From the NCBI RefSeq assembly GCF_019649055.1, contig NW_026570221.1:1674001-1738000 (forward strand): 64,000 nt of DNA, in the 5' to 3' direction. Of the stretch, positions 9,651 to 18,900 are shown one piece after another. Both the position numbers and the translations under genes were made by a program. Origin of the DNA: Paramacrobiotus metropolitanus (Eukaryota > Tardigrada > Eutardigrada > Parachela > Macrobiotidae). Every line of letters begins with the position of its first letter. The stretch's first letter is position 1. Under the pieces are notes generated by a model, which was not told where the DNA came from, did not search any database, and saw only the letters and a list, made by a program, of their open reading frames with translations.

Positions 9651-10696
9651 ATGGAGAAACTGATGAAAAAGTACTTAAACCCAAGAAATCCCGGGGGTCT
9701 TGGCGGCATTGCAAGATTCCAAAGGAGTTTAAAGACCAGAGCCAACAAACGGAAAGCTTTGGAGATTCTGCAAGGGATCGATGCGTACACGGTGACGAAG
9801 GAGAATCGCAAACGGTTCCCACGCAAACGAGTGGTCGTGACGACACTGCAGCAACAATATCAGGCGGATCTGGCTGACATGTCCAAATATGCCGAAGAAA
9901 ACGATGGATACAAGTACTTGCTGTTTGTCATTGACTGCTTTTCCGAAAAGCTTAGCGTAATCCCTCTCCGAGGAAAGACTGGTAAAGAAACCAAAACAGC
10001 TTTAGAGCAAGCATTAAAGGAACTGGGAGAACCGGAAAAGCTCCAGTACGACAAAGGAACAGAAATGTTGAACAAGACGGTGAAAGACTTCCTCAACGGC
10101 AAAAGGATCGCCATGTTCACTTCCGGAAACGAAGACATTAAATGTGCAATGGCGGAACGAGTCATACGGACCATCAAGTCGCGAATATTCCGCCTTTTCC
10201 GCGCACGTGTTGCAACACATTATTTGGACAAGCTGCAGGACTTGGTGTATTCGTACAACTATTCAAAGCATCGGTCGCATGGAATGCGCCCAGTGGACGT
10301 CAAGCACAGTAATTCCTTATCGGTCTATCACCGTTTGTATCCTCCAAAGATTGCGTATCAACCGCGGTACAGTGAGGGCGACGCTGTGCGGATTGCTATC
10401 AACAAAGGCAAGATGGAAAAAGGCTACGCGTATCGATTTAAGGAGGAGATCTTCTACGTTGTGCAAGTCATTCGCATTACGTTCCCGTCTATAGGTTGAA
10501 AGACTATCAAGACAATCTCATCAAAGGGACATTCTACGAACACGAACTATCCAAAGTTTCAGAACCGGATCAGTATACCATCGACCACATTGTGAAACGT
10601 CAAGGCAACAAGGTACTGGTACGTTGGTTAGGATACGGACCGGAACACGATTCGTGGATCAAAGCATCATGTATGAAGGGGCTCCTTTCTACGTGA
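9651..10696 (+). pseudogene. Polinton retroviral-type integrase with C-terminal chromodomain
   Basis: Retrovirus-like rve integrase that inserts the element, giving the 6-bp TSD. The start at 9651 gives the typical Polinton N-terminus (YLNPRNPGGLGGIARF). Catalytic D-D-E residues are seen in ADLADMSKYAEENDGYKYLLFVID, LQYDKGTEM and AERVIRTIKSR. After the core comes the beta-barrel region (YSEGDAVRIAI), then in another frame LKDYQDNLIKGTFYEHELSKV and a chromodomain (YTIDHIVKRQGNKVLVRWLGYGPEHDSWIKAS). A one-base deletion near 10484-10487 separates core and chromodomain frames, so this copy is broken. The chromodomain suggests targeting to modified-histone chromatin. The 3' end overlaps the next gene by 28 bp. 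Confidence 0.9.
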
Positions 10697-11694
10697 CGCT
10701 GCCTAGCGACGTGGCAACAGAGGCAACCAACACTGCCTCTAACTGGACAACCAAACTGAAGCACCCCATTACTTTTAAAGGAAAGTGGGAAATGGCCCTC
10801 GTCGAGCTGCAGTACTTGAACTCGTTTTATACTTTGCCCGTGGAACAGAAAATACAAGTGAATATTGTGAAAGAGTTCCGGTTGAAAAAAGACGACACAG
10901 GTTTTATTGAATCTGTTGATTACGTCATCCATCAAAATGAAATCACCATTCCACCGGGCAACTTCAAGAACGCTGAACTGTTACCGCAAACCATCAATTT
11001 GCTGGTGCCTAAAGTTGGAGCATACATGGTGGATGATACGGTTCATGCCGATAAAAGCGCCTTGTCTCACGATGGAGCCTTTACTGTACAGTTCCTCACC
11101 CCAACGAATCATCGTGTTCGACTCAACATTGGAAACGACCGCGCGTCTGTTGTTTTTCCGCCGGGGTCATCAGTTTTGCAAAAGATTCTTGGATTTGACA
11201 GCGCTGAATTCAAACCGGATGTGCCAGTGGAGAGTAACGGCAATGCGCGGGGCCCTTTTCCCATGGAAACCAAGAATAGTCAAATTAAATACCTCTCGTT
11301 CCTGACCAAGCCGCCTAATCCCAAACTGAGCACTTTTATTTCGGAGCGCCCTGTAAACACTTTGTTAGGGAATCAGAGCCTGTTTGTGTACAGCGATGTG
11401 GCCGACTACAGCTTAATCAAAGACACAGCAGCGCAGTTTTTGCGTTCTGTACCTATTAGAGGAGAAGTCAACCAGATTGTGGAAGCACGGTTCGACATTC
11501 CGCATTATGTTCCAGTTTTACGACAGCATTTCGAAACCATTCACCTGACCATTGCCAACGACCTGGGAGACGACGCCAAATTCCAAACCGGGAAATCGTT
11601 GGTGAAACTGCATTTCCGACCCCATAGATTGTATTGGAAATGCCTCTGGTTCCGTACGAACCAGACCCGCGGCGTTATGAGAGCGTCTTTCTGA
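10669..11694 (+). CDS. Penton-like minor capsid protein
   Basis: Single-jelly-roll vertex protein of Polintons and adintoviruses, occupying the fivefold capsid positions. The N-terminus fits the family: FYVTLPSDVATEATNT, then NWTTKLKHPITFKGKWEMALVELQYLNSF, where hydrophobic strands and the WE.AL.E motif are diagnostic. The frame is intact over about 341 residues from the ATG at 10669, which lies inside the integrase 3' end. The C-terminus overlaps the next gene by 55 bp. It is one of the few complete genes in P1. Confidence 0.85.
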   Translation: MYEGAPFYVTLPSDVATEATNTASNWTTKLKHPITFKGKWEMALVELQYLNSFYTLPVEQKIQVNIVKEFRLKKDDTGFIESVDYVIHQNEITIPPGNFKNAELLPQTINLLVPKVGAYMVDDTVHADKSALSHDGAFTVQFLTPTNHRVRLNIGNDRASVVFPPGSSVLQKILGFDSAEFKPDVPVESNGNARGPFPMETKNSQIKYLSFLTKPPNPKLSTFISERPVNTLLGNQSLFVYSDVADYSLIKDTAAQFLRSVPIRGEVNQIVEARFDIPHYVPVLRQHFETIHLTIANDLGDDAKFQTGKSLVKLHFRPHRLYWKCLWFRTNQTRGVMRASF

Positions 11695-12017
11695 ATCAAA
11701 CAGGAGGGAGCGCGCTTATACGCTACCGCGGGACATTGCAGAATGGATCGGGTTTTCCACAGACCCTTAAAAAGTTGTTTGCCAAGATTTCTTCCTTTGC
11801 AGCCCCTCTTTTAAAGCAAGCAGCTCCCCATGCCAAAGCCGCGCTAGAAGCGGCCACTATCCATCTGCAAGAAGCAGCTACCGGGGTTATTAAAGATGTA
11901 GCAGCACGTGCTGGAGCCGCTATTGAGAAACGTCTAGCGCCGCAAGAGGGACAAGGCCGAAAACAATTGCGACGGATAAAACGTATTCCCCCTAAAGATA
12001 TCCCCGACTTTATATAA
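11640..12017 (+). CDS. Adenovirus pVI/pX-like Polinton protein
   Basis: An intact 125-residue protein from the ATG at 11640. The N-terminus has the characteristic YESVFLNQTGGSALIRYRG and QNGSGFPQTLKKLFAKISSF strings, close to the aromatic-glycine pattern (Y..Q.GSG...YRG..YQ.GSG) of the small virion protein found between penton and hexon genes in Polintons. An alanine-rich amphipathic helix and a basic tail ending KRIPPKDIPDFI follow. By analogy with adenovirus pVI/pX it may disrupt membranes or organise DNA under the capsid; the exact equivalence is inference. It begins inside the penton gene and ends 2 bp before the major capsid ATG. Confidence 0.7.
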   Translation: MPLVPYEPDPRRYESVFLNQTGGSALIRYRGTLQNGSGFPQTLKKLFAKISSFAAPLLKQAAPHAKAALEAATIHLQEAATGVIKDVAARAGAAIEKRLAPQEGQGRKQLRRIKRIPPKDIPDFI

Positions 12018-12019
12018 AA

Positions 12020-13320
12020 ATGGCTGTGCTCATGGTAGAAGATTCCGAACCGGCCATGCAGCTGGAGAATCAGTTATTCGCTCTCCCGGCCACCCTGACT
12101 GACCGTGGGCGAACGGAGAACGAGAAACTGAATCCTACCACCATTCTGACCGATAACGGTTCAGCTGGAGACATCAACTTCTTCATTCCTCCCAGCAATT
12201 CTGGTTTACGTAGCTTGGCTGACATGATACTGGAGTTGGAAGTGGGCATCAAAGTGCGGAAGGGTAGTGGAGAATGGGAAGCGATGACAGCAGCCGATGG
12301 TGTCGCGCCCGTCAACAATTTTCTTCATTCTCTGTTTTCCTCGTGTCACGTGACGGTGGCTAATCGGCTCATCTGGAATCATTGCTATCTTATACGACCG
12401 ATGCGCAAAATAGTCAATTGACATCGGCAGCTTTCTACCACGATACCGCACTGCGCTTCAACGATGAAACGCTTAACAAGGGCGAAAAAAACCGCAAAGC
12501 TTTGTTTGATGGCGGAAATTACGTGCAGCTTTCGGGCAAGCCCTTTGCTGATCTTTTCGACCAGAGTAAACCGCTCTGCGCGGGTGTGCCAGTCAATATC
12601 CGACTAGTGGTCAGCCGACCGGAATTTTCTTGGCACGTGTGGGATCAGGATGCTACAAAGTCCTTCAAACCATTCATCCGCAACGCGCGACTATCAATTC
12701 GACGATATATACCATCACCTGATTTTCTAACGGCCGTGACGGGTGAATTGTTGAAACAAACCGTAAAGTACCACATTGAACCTGTGGTAATGCGTGTGTC
12801 CGATATTGCTCAAAAGACACAGAGCACAGTGGTCAGTAATCTGCAAATCGGACAAATTCCCAAAGTGATCTTCACTGGATTTGTGGACAGTGAAGATTTT
12901 CATGGATCAAGTAAACGCAATCCGTTCAACTTTCAAAACTTTAACCTGACGCAAATCAGTGTGGAAGTAGACGGGCAAAGTTATCCCAACAAACCGTATA
13001 TGGCTGATTTTGAACGCAGCCTATCTTTGGAATGCTATGATGGACTACTGGATACGTTGGGCAATCGACAAAGTCTACAAGGAAGTCTCCCGTTTACGCG
13101 CACGCAGTACAACCAAGGCTACACGCTATATGGGTTTGACCTCACGCCTGGACATACTGGACGCGGGCCGTTAACATTGATCAAACAGGACAATTTAAAC
13201 GTGTCCGTTTCCTTTGGAAAACCATTGGAGAAAACTATCATGATGGTGTGCATGTTGGTGTACGACAGCGTTATTGAGATCAACCAACACTGGCAACTGA
13301 TTGCGGACTTTTCAACATGA
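12020..13320 (+). pseudogene. Double-jelly-roll major capsid protein (hexon-like)
   Basis: Trimeric hexon-like major capsid protein of the PRD1-adenovirus lineage. The first part contains INFFIPPSNSGLRSLADMILELEV and VAPVNNFLHSLFSSCHVTVANRL, the conserved N-terminal jelly roll. The second part resumes at LLSYTTDAQNSQLTSAAFYHDTA and continues through CAGVPVNIRLVVSRPEFSWH to the C-terminus at 13320. Between them, around 12367-12382, a stretch of roughly 15-20 codons found in relatives is missing and the frame changes, so the protein is broken. The protease ATG at 13317 overlaps the stop. Confidence 0.85.
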
Positions 13321-13818
13321 ACAGCCAGCAAATCAGCGAGGCCTTGCAGGGCCATCCCATTACCACCCAAACTTTTCGTGGTGTTTTTGCCAGTAATGAA
13401 GTACCCCCGTCACTACAACCCTATCCCGACAAATACCGATCCTGCTGACCAGGAAAGTGAGCATTGGATTGCTTTGTATCAAGAAATGGATGGAAACATG
13501 GAAGTTTTCGACTCGTATGGCAAGAAGTTGGAATCGTATTCTTCAGACTTTGTTAGTTTAGCCAAAGAAAATGAAATTGTCTTGCAATCCGAGCAGATTC
13601 AATCAGATTTCAGTACTGTGTGTGGCCAATATTGTCTGTTTGCCATTTTACGACGGTGTAGTGGCGAGTCATTTACGAATATTGTGCTTTTGTTTACTGA
13701 TAATAAGGCGAGCAACGACAAGATGGTGTGCCAGTACGTTAATTGTTTTTCTAATTTAAAAACAACCATGGTTGATGGAAATATCATCCGTCAGATGTGT
13801 AAACGATTAATAAAATGA
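13317..13818 (+). pseudogene. Adenain-like (Ulp1-fold) maturation protease
   Basis: Cysteine protease that processes virion proteins in adenoviruses and Polintons. The start at 13317 overlaps the capsid stop. The N-terminal part reads NSQQISEALQGHPITTQTFRGVFASNEVP. After a small deletion/frameshift near 13420-13430 it resumes at NTDPADQESEHWIALYQEMDG (catalytic His), VFDSYGKK (catalytic Asp) and QSDFSTVCGQYCLFAIL (oxyanion Gln region and catalytic Cys). The H-D-Q-C order is complete but split over two frames. It is the last plus-strand gene of the virion cluster. Confidence 0.85.
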
Positions 13819-13899
13819 TCAGCAAAAAATGAGCAGCGCTTTTGAACTGTAAATGAAACAAAGTATAAGATACAAAGGTAATATAATACAACAACCCGC

Positions 13900-14720
13900 T
13901 CAACATTCGTCAGTTAGCAAACGACCGACACGGTCACGCAATTCCTTTCCATTGCTAGTTAAAAATCCAGCAACGTTCAGCTCCAGTGCTTGTTCCACGC
14001 CCAGTTTTTCTTTGCCAAATAATATGCCATACACCATCCGCAATTCAGTCAGGCGCTCCATAGCAGCATTCCATTCGCCGTCAGTTGGGCGCTCCTTGCC
14101 CGTTCCACCCGTTCCGTCATCGGTCAGCTTGACCAGTCCCACCATTGCTTCCACTACTTCGCTCAGCAAATCTTTGTACATTAATCCTTCCTTGACAGGG
14201 TCCGGTTTTCCCAGTTCTTTCTGAATGGCCGCCATGTCTTTGAACAGCTGCATGTCTTGCAACAGTTCCTTCAAGGCATCATGGCACCGCTCTCCAAAGG
14301 AAATGTCATAGCGCGTAGGGTACAGATCGCCAGCTGGTTTTTGATGATAGCGCCGGATTGTCGCTACATTGGCACTATTGAAGCGGTTCCATCCAAAATA
14401 CATTCCACCATCCAGGCGGTATAATGGGGTTAACTTGCCCGTTTGTTTAGGGCGATGCTTTTGCCCCACGTAGGCTTCCATGAATGATCCGGCTGTTCCT
14501 TCCACTCGCCAAATACCAAACGGACAACATGGTGGTCGGTCGTGCTGCGGGCGACGTAAACGAATTTGTCGTTGCCCAGGCGGTAGACGGGGCGGCCTTG
14601 TTGGGTAAAGGCAAATCGTTGGTGAGGCTTTGCATCCTCCAGCTTGGGCTTCTTGACGTCATCCAGTTTAGGCTTCCGGGGTCGCTTGATCGATGGTGGG
14701 GGCAAATCCACAAACTCCAT
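13900..14720 (-). pseudogene. PC4-like tandem ssDNA-binding coactivator homologue
   Basis: PC4 (SUB1) is a small ssDNA-binding cofactor of RNA polymerase II. From the ATG at 14720, after a basic tail (IKRPRKPKLDDVKKPKLEDA), there are two PC4-like modules. Module 1 is VYRLGNDKFVYV, VVRLVFGEWKE and KPTWGKSIALNK. Module 2 is LYRLDGGMYFGW, IRRYHQKPAGDLYPTRYDISF and CHDALKELLQDM. This reproduces the PC4 layout: a LGK.RYV strand, an IREY strand, a G(E/D)(M/L).P..KGISL strand, then a W..LKE.I helix. A helical C-terminal region follows. A deletion with frameshift between the modules (about 14430-14450) breaks this copy. The P2 homologue keeps the missing segment. A TATA box lies 42 bp upstream. Confidence 0.7.
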
Positions 14721-14761
14721 TTTGGAAAAAAGAACTGAGCGTTCTGAAGAAACTTATCAGC

Positions 14762-14769
14762 TTTTTATA
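14762..14769 (-). promoter_or_regulatory. TATA box of P1 PC4-like gene
   Basis: Minus-strand TATAAAAA within CTATAAAAAGC, 42 bp before the ATG at 14720. It belongs to a divergent promoter region of about 230 bp (14721-14953). Confidence 0.6.
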
Positions 14770-14906
14770 GTCGGGATACAGGACGTAGTAACAATAGATA
14801 GTGATACTGGTAACTATTGATTGTTACTGACCTGCAACAATCGAACGGGATCTGGTAACATTGAAAACTTACCAGTGTAACAGTTAAACGAGATACCTTC
14901 CACAGC

Positions 14907-14914
14907 TATAAATG
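14907..14914 (+). promoter_or_regulatory. TATA box of P1 RNase H-like/TBP-like genes
   Basis: TATAAATG in the context CAGCTATAAATGGC, 40 bp before the ATG at 14954. It faces away from the PC4-like TATA box in the same intergenic region. Confidence 0.6.
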
Positions 14915-14953
14915 GCAGTGTGACGCAGCAGTGGCCATTTATTCTGATCCAAA

Positions 14954-15449
14954 ATGGCCACTCCTTGTATTCTAGATGCTGACTGGTTCGTTATTGCCGG
15001 AAAGAAATACATTAAGCAGCTTGCCTTTTACTGTCCGGAAAAAGAGCAGCAGGAGTTGTACACTTTTACGCGTTGCTGCCAAATACGGTGCATTATTGCG
15101 CACCCAAGCACGCCACTCCCACGGATTGTTGTGGAATACCGAAGGGGAATACCGTCACAACCAAGTAACCTGCGCCCTGGAGGATATGTTCAAAAAAATT
15201 GGACGGCCGAATCAGATTCGCTTCTTCGCCAAGGGACAGGAAAAGTATCGCCTCTTGGAGCAGTACTTGCCGGAAGTCGCCAACTTGGAAAATTTTGGTT
15301 GCCCGCCGTATCATAAGCTGACCACCCTGCCCTTGTCCACCTTGCGCAAAGCCGTGCGTTTCACGCTGTGGTACTATTGCGATGCCGAAAATCACCAATG
15401 TCGTTGCCGTTGCGGATTTAAACACTACCCTGGACCTGAAAAAAATTGA
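14954..15449 (+). pseudogene. Polinton conserved protein, possible RNase H-fold nuclease
   Basis: The N-terminus (ILDADWFVIAGKKYIKQLAFYCPEK) resembles the first strand plus acidic residues of RNase H-like/DEDD exonuclease folds. Further on are HGLLWNTEGEYRHNQ, IRFFAKGQEKYRLLEQYLP and VANLENFGCPPYHKL, which fit a conserved uncharacterised family found in animal Polintons and hosts. The nuclease assignment is inference because I see no full catalytic set. A +1 frame change near 15070-15090 breaks the gene; the P2 copy is intact. Its end overlaps the TBP-like start at 15382, so the two are probably co-transcribed. Confidence 0.5.
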
Positions 15450-15915
15450 AAAGGCGCTGCCAATGGCTCGGTATATACCCCATCGATTTTCTGGATTACT
15501 TTTGCGCATCTTGGAACCATACAAAGCGCACCGTCAACTGTACCGCAATGGCAAAATTACCGTCAACGGACCCCGCTCAGAAGAAGGAGCCCGCGAATTG
15601 TTGCAGCATTTCACTAACATGTTAACTGCTTTCGGCTACCAATGTACTATTTCTAAATTTCGTATTGTGAATATTGTGGCTCATCATACATTTTCTCAAA
15701 GTGTGCATATTGAAAAATTTAGCAAGTTTTTCCATTTGGAATATACACCTGAATTGTTTAGTGGTCTAGCCATCAAGTGTAGTGTTGGCCGTGCTGTTCT
15801 GTTTCCATCTGGCAAATGCAGTTTTCTTGGTCTGAAAACCGCTACTGATTTACCGAAAGCGGTGCAACGCGTCGAAACCATGCTCGATCAATTCAATAAA
15901 TTTATTTCAATGTGA
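15382..15915 (+). CDS. TATA-binding protein homologue encoded by Polinton P1
   Basis: An intact 177-residue frame spans the whole TBP core and shows its two direct repeats. Repeat 1 is ITNVVAVADLNTTLDLKKIE, ARYIPHRFSGLLLRILEPYK, LYRNGKITVNG and SEEGARELL. Repeat 2 is FRIVNIVAHHTF, LEYTPELFSGLAIKC and AVLFPSGKCSFLGLK. The four phenylalanines by which TBP kinks DNA correspond to F in HRFSG, Y in QLY, F in ELFSG and F in VLFPSG, so three of four are kept. TBP nucleates transcription initiation at TATA boxes. There is no N-terminal extension. The gene lies between the RNase H-like gene and the convergent polymerase, whose stop it overlaps by 14 bp. P2 carries a homologue. Confidence 0.85.
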   Translation: MPKITNVVAVADLNTTLDLKKIEKALPMARYIPHRFSGLLLRILEPYKAHRQLYRNGKITVNGPRSEEGARELLQHFTNMLTAFGYQCTISKFRIVNIVAHHTFSQSVHIEKFSKFFHLEYTPELFSGLAIKCSVGRAVLFPSGKCSFLGLKTATDLPKAVQRVETMLDQFNKFISM

Positions 15916-18900
15916 AGCCATAAGGCAAAGTGTTATATTCCGCATCAACAATGCGATGTTTGTCATACTTCACTTGCAGGCGTTTCTCCATGCTAGTAGT
16001 ACATATTGACAAATCTTTTTTAACACGTTTAAGAATATCCGGATATTGAATATTAACAGAAGTCCGATTTTCTAACATTTCTAACATGGTGCAAAAGTTA
16101 ATTTGCTCACTCGTTTGTCCATTCAACGTAAAGCCTTTCACTTTGACGACAGCATCTCCATCATTGGTGACGTAGGCATACGTTTTAGCGCCCAAGCTAA
16201 CAAACTGAGTGATATGCTGTCCTGGCTTCAGTTCGTTGGTCAGGTCGCCCAGAAAAATTCCGGTGGGTGGATCAATTAGCCCCGGTTTGGTCACAAAAAA
16301 GATTGAATCTGCAAAGGTGCATGTACAGTAAAGCTTTCCCAGAAACAAAACTTTTGCGGAATGATCTGGATTACCTGTATCAAAATACAGTAACCGGTCT
16401 TTCACCATATCCATAAAATTGTACAAGTGTAGTCGTGCCCAACATGTTGTAAATCTGCGAAGCAAACCAGGCTCATTGAAAGTCACAGAAGAAAAATTTT
16501 TTTCTGTACTTACGCCGCCAAAATGACGTTGGTGTTAGGATTGCGCTCACAAACCCGCTTTCTTTGGTGTAGGCTAGTTGCACGACGTCTTCCGTAAACA
16601 TATCCCAGGACTGTACGTGGTATTTTCCGGACAGCAACATATCATAAAACTTCTCTGGCTCGGTAATATACATTGTGTTGGGTTTGTTGTCTTGCATTCC
16701 CAAACGCCCCCAAAAGCTGTAAAGGCAACACATAAGTTGTACACGGTGGCGTAACATCCGATACTGATTTACCTGTTTAGGCACAGCTTGGACAGAGATC
16801 GCAGTCCCAGATTCGTATCAATTTTGTCATAATCCAAATCAATCTTTTCATGCTGTTTGAAATCCGATATATATTAGTGCTTCTCCTCCTCGGTTTGGAC
16901 GTGCGGCGGCCATCCACTGGCTTCCGTCTTAATTTTTAAAAACTTGTTGATATATTCCTCGAAAAGGTGGTCATCATGTTGGTCGAAATGCCACACTTCA
17001 TAGATCTTGACAACAACGTAGCCACGGTCCAGAGCAGCAATAATTTCCGGAGTGCACCACGTGCCCGTTAAAGCGCGCTCTTCGTCCGTGTGCTCACACT
17101 GATCGTTTTGATAGTTGTCCACACATGTGCGGCTCAAAGGAAACGTTAACTTTCCACCCGAGCGGTGGGGAAGCACGGGAAGTTGTAGGTTTCCAGGCCG
17201 TAGGATTCGGCATTGCACTACTCCAAAGTAGTTGCGAATATCCCCAAAGTCTTTAGTTATGATGGTGGGATGGCCGATTGGGTACCGTTTGTTTTTGTTG
17301 ACGCAAAGATACTCGCTGTTGACGTCAAAATAATTAATCTTTTCGTCACCGCTCACTTCATGGAATAGCTTGACGGCGTTGGTCCGACCACCGTAAAAAG
17401 CATCACGAGGGTTTAAAGGTGCGATAAATGACAGTCCCTGGACAAATGCTCTCATTTCGGGATCCGCCTTTACTTGGTCGTGATACTCATGCTCCCAGAT
17501 GACGGTTAATCCATACCCTTGGTTCCGGATGTACTTTTCCCGCTCCAATGTTTCGTTATAATTTTCCGACATTGGTAAATTACGCAGCGGATGTATAGTA
17601 TCTCCAGCATGACATCGAGGGCATCCATGGTACCAGCAGCCGTAGAATTCGTAGACGTGATTAATATCCGGGCGGAATCCGTCAACAAAGTACGGTCCAA
17701 TTTGATGTTCTGCTCCAGTTAATACAGATTCAATTTCATAGTCTTCCTGCGATTCCATCCAAGCCAGCCATTTTTTGGCGATTTCCGACTGATTGCGGTT
17801 CTTGGCATGAACGCGTTGAGGAAGTAATCCGATTTGCTCAGGTTTCAAGATAAAGGATTTCCAGAATCGATTGCACACTCCCGCAATGGTCATTGCCGAT
17901 ACAAAAGGACACAATCCGTTGCTGATTTCTTGGAATAGTCGACGGAATTGCTGGCAGCACAGTCGCAGGACCGTCACATCCATCCGGCAGTAATCCACAA
18001 TCTCTTTTCGAAAATCGAAAACGTGATTTTTTTCTTTGGATTCAACGTCATACCACTGTATAAATGATGCTCTGGATTTCCTGTTCACTGCGGAAAATCC
18101 ATACTCTTCGGGATCAGGAAAAGGCGTGACCATGTCCCAGTTTTCTTTCCGGTTGAACTTATGTGGAAAAGTTCCTTTTCCAATATTGGGTATACCGAAG
18201 GTCGCCGGCCATTTGGCTAGGCTTTGCGGATTATAGTTGATGCTATCACGGAAACGTATGTTATACTCTGTCACATCCAGTTGCATCAGCTTTCCGCCAT
18301 TCATAATAACATTTGGAGTGATCCCGTTCTTCAGCAGCCAGTTCAAAATGAAGTAACCGTCAAAAGCCTGCAAATACTAAAATGTCAACTTTTGGATACT
18401 GATAAATTTTCAGTATACCTTAAAATTGTGAGCGATAATGTAGAAGTCTCGGTGTCTTTCGTGGAACAGAAATGCGCACAAGGAATCAGTAATATCATTT
18501 CCCAATGGCACGCCGTCCTCAGGGAAAACCCATTCGTGGCCATCATCGTCCTGTACCACCTGCAGTTAAAATAGCTATAATTATCTTTAATAAGTGAATG
18601 AATTATCACATACCGCAAGGTTAGGGACCAGCTCTTTGTTTTCCGCCACACACGTCTCCAGATCAAAGTATAAAAACTTGGCATTCTTGTGTTCCTCCAG
18701 CTCTTCATCCGTCACTTTTCGGGGTTTCATAAAACATTCATGGGATTCAGGTAGATCATGATGTTTGCAGTTCTTGCAGTAAACTTCGCCGCACTGATGT
18801 TGGGTAGATCCTTTGCGGTTCTTTAGTGAAACCAACCGGAAACAATCTTGGCAAACAAATGACGATTGACAGATGCTTTTTCGTTTTTTCTGTTGAATTG

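Noticed and set aside
16369-16395. Apparent loss of the second aspartate in polymerase motif C (Asp-Thr-Gly)
   Set aside because: A GT-AG intron begins exactly there; splicing restores the motif, and P2 has an intron at the same site.
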